A stretch of DNA of 64,000 nt, taken from positions 682,001 through 746,000 of the forward strand of contig NZ_AQGV01000015.1 of NCBI RefSeq assembly GCF_014858725.1. The letters are read 5' to 3'. Shown one piece after another: positions 1-7,685 of the stretch (the first letter of the stretch is position 1; the number at the start of each line of letters is the position of its first letter). The notes under the pieces were generated by a model. It had not been told where the DNA came from. It made no database searches and saw nothing but the letters and a program-made list of their open reading frames with translations. This DNA is from Pseudoalteromonas aurantia 208. Its GTDB lineage: Bacteria > Pseudomonadota > Gammaproteobacteria > Enterobacterales > Alteromonadaceae. A program made the translations under genes and the position numbers.

Positions 1-381
1 CATACTTAACGAAAAAGTAATTACAGCAGGTTACATTTTTATATTTTTGCTTAGGTTATTGTTTTCTATTAAAAATATATTTTTATTTTAAATCAATGTA
101 CTATGTTTATCGGCATGTGTAGAAATAGTGAAAAGAATGAGCAGTCACATTACTTTTGTTATCCTAGTCATCGATTGATGATGAAGATAATTACAGAAGG
201 AAACACTCAATACAGGTGGCTTCTTTGGTGATAAAACGTGCACTAAAGCAGTGTATTCCGTTATACCTTAAATATGCAGCTAACATGCTGGTTTACTACA
301 TCAAATAAGGGCAACCAATACGTAGTTGTGCCGCCTGTTTTTTAATAAATCCAATTAGGTATTAAACGCTAAGGACATAAA
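1..381. other. Non-coding stretch upstream of the PhzF-like gene
   Basis: No convincing gene is visible. The stretch is AT-rich, above all in the first 110 bases. A weak hairpin (arms near 310-315 and 325-332) is followed after a few bases by a run of six T at 338-343; it could end a transcript arriving from the left, but stem and T-run are poorly spaced. The last bases carry AAGGACATAAA, a good ribosome binding site for the gene starting at 382. Confidence 0.5.
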
Positions 382-1164
382 ATGAAATTACCACTTTATC
401 AAGTTGATGCATTTGCGACTCAAGCTTTTGAAGGTAACCCAGCTGCGGTTATACCGTTGGCAGATTGGCTAGATGATGTGCTATTACAAAAAATAGCGGA
501 AGAAAATAACCTATCTGAAACGGCTTTTTTCGTTGCTCACGGGGATAGTTATCAGTTGCGCTGGTTTACACCATTGGAAGAAGTTGATCTGTGTGGTCAT
601 GCTACATTGGCCACTGCACATGTATTGTTTACACATTTGGGGTATGACCGTGAGCAGATTTGCTTTTTAACGCGCAGTGGTCCACTTTACGTTAGCAAGG
701 CAACGGGCGGGTATTCAATGGAGTTCCCTGCGACTATGGTCCACCCAATTGATGCACCTGACGTTTTGTTAAAAGGGCTAGGTAATATGACACCTTGCCA
801 AGTAAGAACTGGGTTTGACTATGTGGTTGTACTCGAGAATGAAGCAGCGGTGAACGCGTTGAACCCAGATTTTAGCGCATGGCAGCAGCTTGACAAACGA
901 GGTGTTGTTGTCACAGCCAAAGGAGACCATGTGGATTTTGTGAGTCGCTGCTTTTTTCCTAAACTACGTGTAAACGAAGATCCTGTAACAGGCTCCGCAC
1001 ACTGTGAATTAGCACCTTTTTGGGCTGAGGTTTTCAACAAGACTGAGCTTGTTGGTAAGCAGCTTTCTGCAAGAACAGGTGTTGTTGAGTGCAATGTGAA
1101 AGGAGAAAAAGTGGTATTGTCAGGTCAAGCCATCGATTATTTGAAAGGTGAAATTAGCGTTTGA
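382..1164 (+). CDS. PhzF family isomerase/epimerase-like protein
   Basis: A 260-residue protein of the PhzF / diaminopimelate-epimerase fold. The start fits the family pattern (YQVDAFATQAFEGNPAAV), followed by NLSETAFF, which holds the acidic residue used for proton transfer in PhzF, then CGHATLATAHVL and, near the C-terminus, DPVTGSAHC. The length is normal and both half-domains look complete. PhzF itself isomerises a phenazine precursor, but most bacterial members lie outside phenazine clusters and have no assigned substrate. No other phenazine gene is present here, so phenazine synthesis should not be inferred. A Shine-Dalgarno sequence AAGGA sits just upstream. It appears to be transcribed alone, or with the small gene that follows 75 bases later. 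The family call is firm; the substrate is unknown. Confidence 0.9.
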   Translation: MKLPLYQVDAFATQAFEGNPAAVIPLADWLDDVLLQKIAEENNLSETAFFVAHGDSYQLRWFTPLEEVDLCGHATLATAHVLFTHLGYDREQICFLTRSGPLYVSKATGGYSMEFPATMVHPIDAPDVLLKGLGNMTPCQVRTGFDYVVVLENEAAVNALNPDFSAWQQLDKRGVVVTAKGDHVDFVSRCFFPKLRVNEDPVTGSAHCELAPFWAEVFNKTELVGKQLSARTGVVECNVKGEKVVLSGQAIDYLKGEISV

Positions 1165-1239
1165 TATTAATGTAAACGCTATGTTTGAGTGCTTTTAGAG
1201 TTTTAGTACACAATAAGAAGAATGTTAATAAGGATAAAT

Positions 1240-1455
1240 ATGTTAAAGAAATGTGGTGCTATGTTTGCTGGCACTTGTACAGGGCTTGACTATTCTTACA
1301 TTTCATTAAGTACTAAACATACCTCTAGAGCCGATGCTTACCTTACTGTTGGTGCATCGTTATATCAGCACAGCACTAAATTTGATATTTGGCCTTATTT
1401 AGACTCACGGTACATTGGTGCAGAGCTAGATCAGCTGCGTATTTATGTAAAATAA
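1240..1455 (+). CDS. Small orphan protein, 71 residues
   Basis: I do not recognise this protein. The start at 1240 is preferred over an in-frame ATG at 1222 because AAGGA lies at the right distance before it. The product starts MLKKCGAMFAG, has no clear signal peptide or membrane helix, and its second half alternates hydrophobic and polar residues with several aromatics (FDIWPYLDSRYIG). That could be a beta-rich fold or the tail of a former larger beta-barrel protein. A clear terminator about 80 bases downstream supports transcription through this region. It could be a genuine short protein or a remnant. Confidence 0.4.
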   Translation: MLKKCGAMFAGTCTGLDYSYISLSTKHTSRADAYLTVGASLYQHSTKFDIWPYLDSRYIGAELDQLRIYVK

Positions 1456-1531
1456 GTGAGTAGATGATTGGTGTTAAAGCTGATGAAGTTTTAGTGCAGT
1501 AGGGTGTCACCTTTTATCAGATAACAGTAGA

Positions 1532-1560
1532 AGCTGGGTTTACGTAACCCAGCTTTTTTA
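1532..1560 (+). terminator. Rho-independent terminator
   Basis: AGCTGGGTT and its exact complement AACCCAGCT flank a short TACGT-type loop, followed directly by a run of T. It reads in the plus direction and would end the PhzF-like / small orphan transcript before the convergent nuclease gene. Confidence 0.85.
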
Positions 1561-1616
1561 TTGCAGTATGGATATCTTATAGCTATTATTTAACACAGTC
1601 CCTAATACAACTGATA

Positions 1617-4214
1617 TTATTTCGTTGCTTTATATTTTAGTGTGACATTTTGATAGGGGAATATGCCGCGAATACCAAAGTGCCATGTACCGCTTTGGGC
1701 ATTGGTTAAGGTACATTGTTCATTGCTTCCCCAAAGGTATGGACGACAATCAAAGCTGAGAAAATAAGGCTTTTTATTATGTCGAACATACAAGTCGGCT
1801 TCACCTTGTCCCTCAATATTCACTTCTAAAGTATTATACCCTTCAGGAAGTTCAATAGAAAAACGTTGCCACCATAACCAGCCATTGATATCTGTAAATT
1901 CTCCTTCAATGATATCTTGGGCAGGCGTCGTATCAAGCTCAATCACAATGGGATCGTGATCTGAAGAGCGATAAGCATGCTCTGAATACAAACTTGCCTT
2001 GTGCTTATCAGATTTATACTCAGTATTATAGTCAAGTGCAGCTGGTTCATCTGCATTAATATGCCAATCAGATACGGCTATGACTTTATTCATAAGCTCT
2101 GTACTGGCAAAGGCATGGTCAAGGCTTCCAATACGTCCTTTATATACATATGAATAGTCAGCTGTATTGCCATTTAACTGTTGTTTGATATTGGTATATC
2201 CTTGCTCAGTGAAGGTACGAATAGGATCTTCTTGGGCATAGGCATTAATATCACCTAAGATCAATGTATCAGGATCAGATATGCCCGTTGGTTCAGTTGA
2301 AACCCACGCTGAGAGTGCTTTTACTGCATTGATACGAGTAAGGTTCCAGCAACCTTGCCCATCATTTTGGTCTTGATCTAACCCTTCAGCACGGCTACAG
2401 CTCCCTTTGGATCTTAAATGTGTAATAACCACATTGAACGCTTCTTGACTGGCCAGCGACTCAAAAGTTTGCATGACAGGTGGACGGTTCCCGTAATCAA
2501 ATGGTTCGGCTTCAGTAAATGACGGATCACCTATTTCTTTGACTTTATTACTTCGGTATATGAGTGCCGACATAATGGCATCGCCACCGACTTGTGCGGT
2601 GTTCAAATTGACATAAGCATATTGGTTGGTGCTATCTTGTGCATTTAATGAAGAGGTTAAATCGGCCAGTGCACTGAGTTCATCAAAACCATCGTTCTCC
2701 ATTTCTAAAATACCGATGATATCGGCATCTAGATCAAGCATAGCAGTGATTATTTTGGCTTTTTGACGGTCAAATTCTTCTTGAGTGTCGGCCCCTCTGG
2801 GCGTTGGAAATCCGCCACCTTGGCCGTCACCGTTAAAGTAATTTAAGACGTTAAAACTGGCAATACGCAAATCTCCCCGCTCGGCTACATGAGGAGCTTC
2901 AGTACGGAGATTCTGTTGTATAAAGTTCGGTTGCTGTACTGGGTGAATACGATACTGCCCGTACCCAAAGCCTAATACGCCTAGAATATTGTTGACTTTA
3001 TCTCCTAGCCTCATAGTATTGTAAGCATCAAGTTCTGGGGTTGGATAGGGGATCACTTCTGGATTTTGAGTTGAAATACCATCATCGAGGGTCAGCTCTT
3101 TTTGCTTATTTTGTACTTCTAATGCATTAGCTGGCTCACCGGGTAGGGCGAGTTGAGTTGCTTGATACAGTCGCTCACTGGCGAGCTTCACTTCACCATA
3201 ACGTTTTAAACCATATGTATCATTTACAATGAGTTCATTGGTCACATTAACCAACATACCTTCGTATGCTTCTAGGCTTGGAAGTACTGGCATGGTGATA
3301 TCCGTTGAAGATACCGGTGCTGTGCCACAATTGGCAATACCATTGACAGAATTAATTTGAGTTTGTCCGTACTCTTCGTGCACTTTCCCTGAAAGTTTGA
3401 TTACATCTCCAGCAGTCACAGTGGAGCCAGTATAGGCTACAAATATTCCTTCTGAAGTGAGAGGATCATTATCATACTGAGAGGTTTCTTCTTGTATGAA
3501 AAAACCTTTGAGTTGGTCGTCCCCTTGCAGTGCTGTTGTAACAACACCCTGTATCTCAACATATTCTCCTAATAATGGGCTCTCATCGGTGTTACCTTGA
3601 ATTGTACTTATGAGTACATTGTTTTCGTTACAAGTGAGCGTCGGCGGTTCTGGTGGTTGTTCATTGTTATGTTTGCCAATATTAGAAAAGTCATCTTTTG
3701 CCAATGCTGTCCATTGTTCAGAAGGAATAAACGCGTCGCTATCGTCACTATCACCTTGTGAAATACTGCTAATGCGTATTAAAGTGCGATCTTTAGTGCT
3801 CACACCTGAATCAGACCAGCTACTACCAGGATCAACCCCTTTTTGGCCTAAGCTATCGATTGTATTACCTGCATTACTCAGTATTACGGCATCATCACCA
3901 TTGTACCAACTGCCACCTGAGAGTAGTTGTGCTTTATTCGCAAGCTCTGCCGTTGCGCTAGTGTGTGCAATAACAAAGGTGGTATTTGCTGCTATGGAGC
4001 CTTCAAGGTTGATGGTTCTGCCTGCGGTCGTTTTACCATTGAAGTAATAAGAGAGTGCATAACCGTCTAAGTTAATGGTATCTGTGCCAGTATTATAAAG
4101 CTCAATAGCCTTATTATTACTACTGCCTTCTATATATTCAGAGATAATGAGTTGTGCATGTGCTGGTACGCATACTGCCGAAATGAGTGATGCTAAAATC
4201 GCTTTTTTTAACAT
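1617..4214 (-). CDS. ExeM/NucH family secreted endonuclease
   Basis: An 865-residue secreted DNase. Residues 1-20 are a Sec signal peptide ending in PAHA. A lamin-tail domain follows (about 21-140, starting LIISEYIEGSSNNKAIELYN), then an OB-fold-like region (about 195-330) and an endonuclease/exonuclease/phosphatase domain (about 446-760). In the last, ASFNVLNYF, ILEMENDGF, GDINAYA, GSLDHAFAS and SSDHDPI supply the usual Asn, Glu, Asp and His catalytic and metal positions. The final 100 residues resemble a pre-peptidase C-terminal domain, common on secreted enzymes of marine bacteria. Related ExeM-type nucleases degrade extracellular DNA for phosphate or nucleoside supply and for biofilm turnover. 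A role in feeding the nucleoside-uptake locus at 33-38 kb is inference only. It stands alone, convergent with the terminator at 1532-1560. Confidence 0.93.
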   Translation of the reverse strand: MLKKAILASLISAVCVPAHAQLIISEYIEGSSNNKAIELYNTGTDTINLDGYALSYYFNGKTTAGRTINLEGSIAANTTFVIAHTSATAELANKAQLLSGGSWYNGDDAVILSNAGNTIDSLGQKGVDPGSSWSDSGVSTKDRTLIRISSISQGDSDDSDAFIPSEQWTALAKDDFSNIGKHNNEQPPEPPTLTCNENNVLISTIQGNTDESPLLGEYVEIQGVVTTALQGDDQLKGFFIQEETSQYDNDPLTSEGIFVAYTGSTVTAGDVIKLSGKVHEEYGQTQINSVNGIANCGTAPVSSTDITMPVLPSLEAYEGMLVNVTNELIVNDTYGLKRYGEVKLASERLYQATQLALPGEPANALEVQNKQKELTLDDGISTQNPEVIPYPTPELDAYNTMRLGDKVNNILGVLGFGYGQYRIHPVQQPNFIQQNLRTEAPHVAERGDLRIASFNVLNYFNGDGQGGGFPTPRGADTQEEFDRQKAKIITAMLDLDADIIGILEMENDGFDELSALADLTSSLNAQDSTNQYAYVNLNTAQVGGDAIMSALIYRSNKVKEIGDPSFTEAEPFDYGNRPPVMQTFESLASQEAFNVVITHLRSKGSCSRAEGLDQDQNDGQGCWNLTRINAVKALSAWVSTEPTGISDPDTLILGDINAYAQEDPIRTFTEQGYTNIKQQLNGNTADYSYVYKGRIGSLDHAFASTELMNKVIAVSDWHINADEPAALDYNTEYKSDKHKASLYSEHAYRSSDHDPIVIELDTTPAQDIIEGEFTDINGWLWWQRFSIELPEGYNTLEVNIEGQGEADLYVRHNKKPYFLSFDCRPYLWGSNEQCTLTNAQSGTWHFGIRGIFPYQNVTLKYKATK

Positions 4215-4727
4215 TTTCTTATTGTTCCCGTGTTAGATTTATTATTTTGAATAGAAAATTTAGCGTAGATATTCTACTTTAATTTTGTTTCTAAAATGTG
4301 TCAAATGTTTTTATTTTGTTGTGTTTTTGGTTGGGAGTCTTGTTTTTTAGCATGGGATTAGAAACGTTTGGTCGGGCTGTGTTGGTATAGTCGCTGCCGG
4401 ATAAGGTATGTATGGATTAGAGTGAAATTGTAGGATCTTACTTTTGAGTAAATTTGTCTATTTTAAGTATGTGCTGGTAAGTGAATAACTTTACATGGAT
4501 AGTAAGTACACAATAGTGAAGCTTGAGTGTCGCAAGTGAGCATCACGACATTTAAGTCGTGATTATATTCGTTAGCAAATAAACCTTTACGATTGAGCTG
4601 TAATTTTAGCTGAGATAATCCCTTTTTTGTTCTCATATCGGTTATATTAACCGGGTAGACTGATGCTCTAATGCGCTTCTAAGAGAAAAATAGTCACCGG
4701 TAGATACGGCCAATTTATGGATTAATT
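4215..4727. other. Intergenic region with one perfect hairpin
   Basis: About 510 bases separate the nuclease start from the kynureninase-like stop, both on the minus strand. No gene is visible. A perfect 8-bp inverted repeat, ATCACGAC / GTCGTGAT with a six-base spacer, lies at 4542-4563. It has no T-run and could be a weak terminator for the kynureninase operon or a protein-binding site. The part next to 4215 must hold the nuclease promoter, but no clear -35/-10 pair stood out. Confidence 0.4.
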
Positions 4728-5915
4728 TCAGGAGATGGTTTTACTCACTTTGTCTATTTTTTCAATGGCTTGTTCCAATTGTTGAGTGGTTATATATGGT
4801 GCAGGGCCTAATCTCAACTGATTCCCACGGCTATCGCATTGCACGCCTTGAGTAGCTAGTGCACTGACCCACTGAGCCGCTACAGGGGTTGTCAGGGCTA
4901 AAAAACCGGCATTGTGAGTTAGTGAGTGAGACGAAAATTCAAAGTGTGCATTCAGCTTTGGCTGTGATTTAATACCGTTGGCTAAATACAAAATTTGTTG
5001 TTGACTAACAGCCCTTAATTTTGAAGGGGTTAGCTGCTGCTGAGCAAAAAAATCAAATACGGCAGCGGCGCGGTAGTGACTCGTTGGATCGTAAGTTGAA
5101 CCATCAAATGCGCTACTACCCACCCCATATCGTACCTCACCCGGCGATTGCTCTAGCAGGCTAAACTCTGCAAACCACCCAGTAATGATAGGGCTTCCTT
5201 GATGGCTTGGTGGTATGCGCAACATGCAGTTTCCTTCACCGGCTTGGCAGTATTTATATCCGCCAGAGACAATAAATGCATGCTCTAAGTCCCACTCTTT
5301 TAGGCTAAATGGTACGACATTGAGCGCATGATATGCATCGACTAAACAAGGAACCGTGAGCGTATGGGCGTAACGTGCAACATGGCCTATGTCATTGAAT
5401 ATCTCGCTGGTACCGTAAAATACAGCGGAAAGCATGACCGCGTCAGTGTGTTGATCAATTTCCTCAATAAGTCGTTCAGCCAATGTTTCACTCGGTTGAA
5501 CAGGTACATTCACTATCTTTATATTGAGATCTTTTAGGCGATTCAGTTGTCGTCGCATAGAATGGAATTCACCATCAGTGGTAACAATTTTGATAGGGCG
5601 TTTTCGTGGTGTTTTAAAGCATGATAGATCAGATAGGAACCTGAGTAATAGCTCATGAGTGGATGCGCCCAATGTAATTTGGGCAGTGGGATCATCGAGT
5701 AAAGATGCATAAAACGCTTTCACTTGAGCTGCTTTTTTAAAAGCCAGCTGCCATTTATCGTCTATGTGCTCAGCAGCGTGTTGGTAACACTCTAAGACCC
5801 CTTGCTTGGCAACGTTTGGCCACGCTTGATGAGAATGACCTGATAAGAGGATTCGTTTGTCAACTTTAAAATCACTGTAGTGCGGCTGCAGTAATTTGGC
5901 GAATTCTGTTGTCAT
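4728..5915 (-). CDS. Kynureninase-like PLP enzyme (class V aminotransferase fold)
   Basis: A 395-residue fold-type I PLP enzyme. The start at 5915 (MTTEFAKLL) is chosen because TGGAG precedes it at good spacing; an upstream in-frame start would run into the dioxygenase gene. Visible motifs are LLSGHSHQAWP near residue 23, LGASTHELLLRFL near 82, TTDGEFHS at 112-119, the cofactor-contacting LVDAYHALNV with Asp193, and the probable PLP lysine in GGYKYCQAGEGNC at Lys221. The gene lies 22 bases downstream of tryptophan 2,3-dioxygenase, so cleavage of kynurenine or N-formylkynurenine to an anthranilate-type product and alanine is likely. It diverges from the textbook Pseudomonas KynU pattern, so another PLP reaction on a tryptophan catabolite is possible. 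No kynurenine formamidase gene is nearby. Confidence 0.75.
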   Translation of the reverse strand: MTTEFAKLLQPHYSDFKVDKRILLSGHSHQAWPNVAKQGVLECYQHAAEHIDDKWQLAFKKAAQVKAFYASLLDDPTAQITLGASTHELLLRFLSDLSCFKTPRKRPIKIVTTDGEFHSMRRQLNRLKDLNIKIVNVPVQPSETLAERLIEEIDQHTDAVMLSAVFYGTSEIFNDIGHVARYAHTLTVPCLVDAYHALNVVPFSLKEWDLEHAFIVSGGYKYCQAGEGNCMLRIPPSHQGSPIITGWFAEFSLLEQSPGEVRYGVGSSAFDGSTYDPTSHYRAAAVFDFFAQQQLTPSKLRAVSQQQILYLANGIKSQPKLNAHFEFSSHSLTHNAGFLALTTPVAAQWVSALATQGVQCDSRGNQLRLGPAPYITTQQLEQAIEKIDKVSKTIS

Positions 5916-5937
5916 TATTTTACTCCAATAAAAGCAG

Positions 5938-6813
5938 TTATAGGTGAGTACGTAACTCAAAGAGCTCAGGAAAAAAACTGATATCAAGTGCTTTTTTTAA
6001 AAAGCTTACCCCTGATGAGCCTCCCGTGCCTATTTTATTGCCAATAATACGTTGAACCGTATACATATGCTTAAAACGCCACTGCTGGAAGCTATCTTCA
6101 ATATCCACTAATTTCTCGGCAAGCTCATATAAGTGAAAGTACTGCTCCGCGTTTTGGTAAACCGTTAACCAGGCATTTAAAACACTTTTGTTTGCTTGAT
6201 ACGGCAGGCTAAAGTCTCTCTCTAGGACCGCCTTATCGATTGGTAACCCGTGGGATTTGAGTGCAAGCAATGCTTCATCGTATAAACTTGGTTGATTGAG
6301 AATGTATTGCAGTTCTTGATGCACTTGAGGGTTACTTTCGTGTACTTTTAGTAGCTCAGCGTTTTTATTGCCTAACAAAAATTCGATCTTGCGGTAACCA
6401 TAAGATTGAAACCCCGAAGAGTGACCGAGTGTATCGCGAAATTTTAAGTAATCTACAGGGGTTAACGTCGATAGAATTCCCCAAGACTGAGTGAGCTGGC
6501 TAAGTATTTGTTTTACTCGTGCGATTACTTTAAAGGCATGTCCAAAATCGCCACTTTTGATATTTTCTACCGCTTCATTGAGCTCATGTCCTGCGAGTTT
6601 AATCCATAACTCACTGGCCTGATGGATGACGATAAATAGCATTTCATCGTGCTGGTTAGAAAGAGGGTGCTGAGCATTCAGTACTTTTTCTAAATGTAAA
6701 TAATCACCGTATGACATGTCATCTTTAAAGTCAGTATGAATGTTGTCTTCAATTGCTCGATAGTTGGTTTGACCTTCAGGGTCAGTGGGCTTATTGCTGT
6801 ACGGACAACTCAT
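5938..6813 (-). CDS. kynA: Tryptophan 2,3-dioxygenase
   Basis: A 291-residue haem dioxygenase that opens the indole ring of L-tryptophan to give N-formylkynurenine. The bacterial TDO signature is complete: MSYGDYLHLEKVL, HDEMLFIVIHQASELW with the active-site His55, FRDTLGHSSGFQSYGYRKIEF, and WRFKHMYTVQRIIG with the probable proximal haem ligand His249, followed by GTGGSSGV. The length is normal. It is first in a two-gene minus-strand operon with the kynureninase-like gene. Together they make the opening of the kynurenine route, used to degrade tryptophan or to make anthranilate-derived compounds. The formamidase step must be supplied from elsewhere or by hydrolysis. Confidence 0.95.
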   Translation of the reverse strand: MSCPYSNKPTDPEGQTNYRAIEDNIHTDFKDDMSYGDYLHLEKVLNAQHPLSNQHDEMLFIVIHQASELWIKLAGHELNEAVENIKSGDFGHAFKVIARVKQILSQLTQSWGILSTLTPVDYLKFRDTLGHSSGFQSYGYRKIEFLLGNKNAELLKVHESNPQVHQELQYILNQPSLYDEALLALKSHGLPIDKAVLERDFSLPYQANKSVLNAWLTVYQNAEQYFHLYELAEKLVDIEDSFQQWRFKHMYTVQRIIGNKIGTGGSSGVSFLKKALDISFFPELFELRTHL

Positions 6814-6977
6814 TGCTTTTCCTGTTTTATTTGGTGCTACTAATTGGTTATTTTAGTTTTTTCTAGTGCAGAATAACAAGCAATGACCATTTCAACAAAA
6901 TACACGTGATTTGAGAAAAGATGAGCTATCCATATTTATCATTTTGACATGGCGAAATATGAATATAAAACTGGTAA

Positions 6978-7014
6978 TAGGCCATACTGTTAGAATGAGT
7001 ATGGCCTACTTTTT
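6978..7014. terminator. Strong hairpin behind the malate-synthase-domain gene
   Basis: TAGGCCATAC and its exact complement GTATGGCCTA flank an 11-base loop. On the plus strand the hairpin is followed by CTTTTT; on the minus strand by a weaker T-containing stretch. It begins ten bases past the minus-strand stop at 7018, so it probably ends that transcript despite the better T-run facing the other way. Confidence 0.6.
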
Positions 7015-7017
7015 AAG

Positions 7018-7521
7018 TTAGTATGCAGTAAGTTGGTAGTCACTTCCGTCTTTGGCCGTATACTGTTTAACACTGGAAGTGTTACATAACGCATGTTGAA
7101 CACCGGTTAAAAAGCTCACCCAAAGACGTTTTAACTGTGGCTGAACATGTTGATTATCTAACGCACTTAATGCTGTTTCGAATTGAATATCATCGATATG
7201 CGCGACATCACTTTTACCTGTATTTCCACAGCGGTTAAATGTGAGTTCAACGTGTAATCCATCTGCTTTTTTCAGTAAAATAGCGGTTGGATCATCTTTA
7301 TGTCCACATAAAGCAACAAATTGACAGGGCTGTTTTAGCCCACAATGAGTCCCATCTGCGAAGAAAGCCATTAGATGATTGTAGTAAACAACGTAATGCG
7401 TGGTTTGCATATGTGAGCCGTAATCTAATGGGCAATGTTCATCTAAAAATCGTTTTGCTAGTTCTAGTTTTTGACAACCTTGTACAGAATTGTCGATGGG
7501 TGAACGGGTAAGTGCTGTCAT
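7018..7521 (-). CDS. Free-standing malate synthase G insertion-domain homologue
   Basis: A 167-residue protein that, from memory of the GlcB sequence, lines up with the alpha/beta insertion domain of malate synthase G. Both share RFLDE..PL..GS, then LK.P.QFV..CG-type residues, DPTAILLKKADGLHVEL, GK.D.AHI.D with a run of aliphatics, and near the end YTAKDGSDYQL, matching YTAADGSEISL of GlcB. The catalytic TIM barrel, its magnesium ligands and the C-terminal plug are all absent, so malate synthase activity is not expected. It is divergent from a DUF3612 regulator of the kind related to short-chain-acyl regulators of the glyoxylate and propionate pathways. A sensing or accessory role in acetate metabolism is inference. 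GAGGA at good spacing supports the start; the hairpin at 6978-7014 follows the gene. Confidence 0.7.
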   Translation of the reverse strand: MTALTRSPIDNSVQGCQKLELAKRFLDEHCPLDYGSHMQTTHYVVYYNHLMAFFADGTHCGLKQPCQFVALCGHKDDPTAILLKKADGLHVELTFNRCGNTGKSDVAHIDDIQFETALSALDNQHVQPQLKRLWVSFLTGVQHALCNTSSVKQYTAKDGSDYQLTAY

Positions 7522-7596
7522 GGTATGTTCCTCATTCTTCGAGTCAGATAAATATTGTGAGAGTGGACAAATTCAGTGTAGAAGAATATTTTTTAT

Positions 7597-7635
7597 AATT
7601 TGACAAAAAGAATTTTACAGTGTGAATTTTACAAA
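7597..7635. promoter_or_regulatory. Three 14-bp-phased direct repeats, candidate operator
   Basis: Three copies of AATTTKACARW begin at 7597, 7611 and 7625: AATTTGACAAA, AATTTTACAGT and AATTTTACAAA. The spacing is exactly 14 bases each time. They lie between the divergent starts at 7521 and 7686, where promoters of both genes must be. The obvious candidate ligand is the DUF3612 regulator encoded at 7686. Related mycobacterial regulators (RamB, PrpR) bind AT-rich TTTGCAAA-type sites, which these resemble only loosely. Confidence 0.5.
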
Positions 7636-7685
7636 TAATGCTAAGGTTAATGTCTATGCAATGTAACTGAGGTCAAATAAAAACA

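Noticed and set aside
382..1164. PhzF homologue taken as evidence for phenazine production
   Set aside because: No other phz gene is present and most PhzF-like proteins are not in phenazine pathways.
5916..5987. Longer N-terminus for the kynureninase-like protein
   Set aside because: It would overlap the dioxygenase gene and has no binding site; TGGAG precedes the ATG at 5915.
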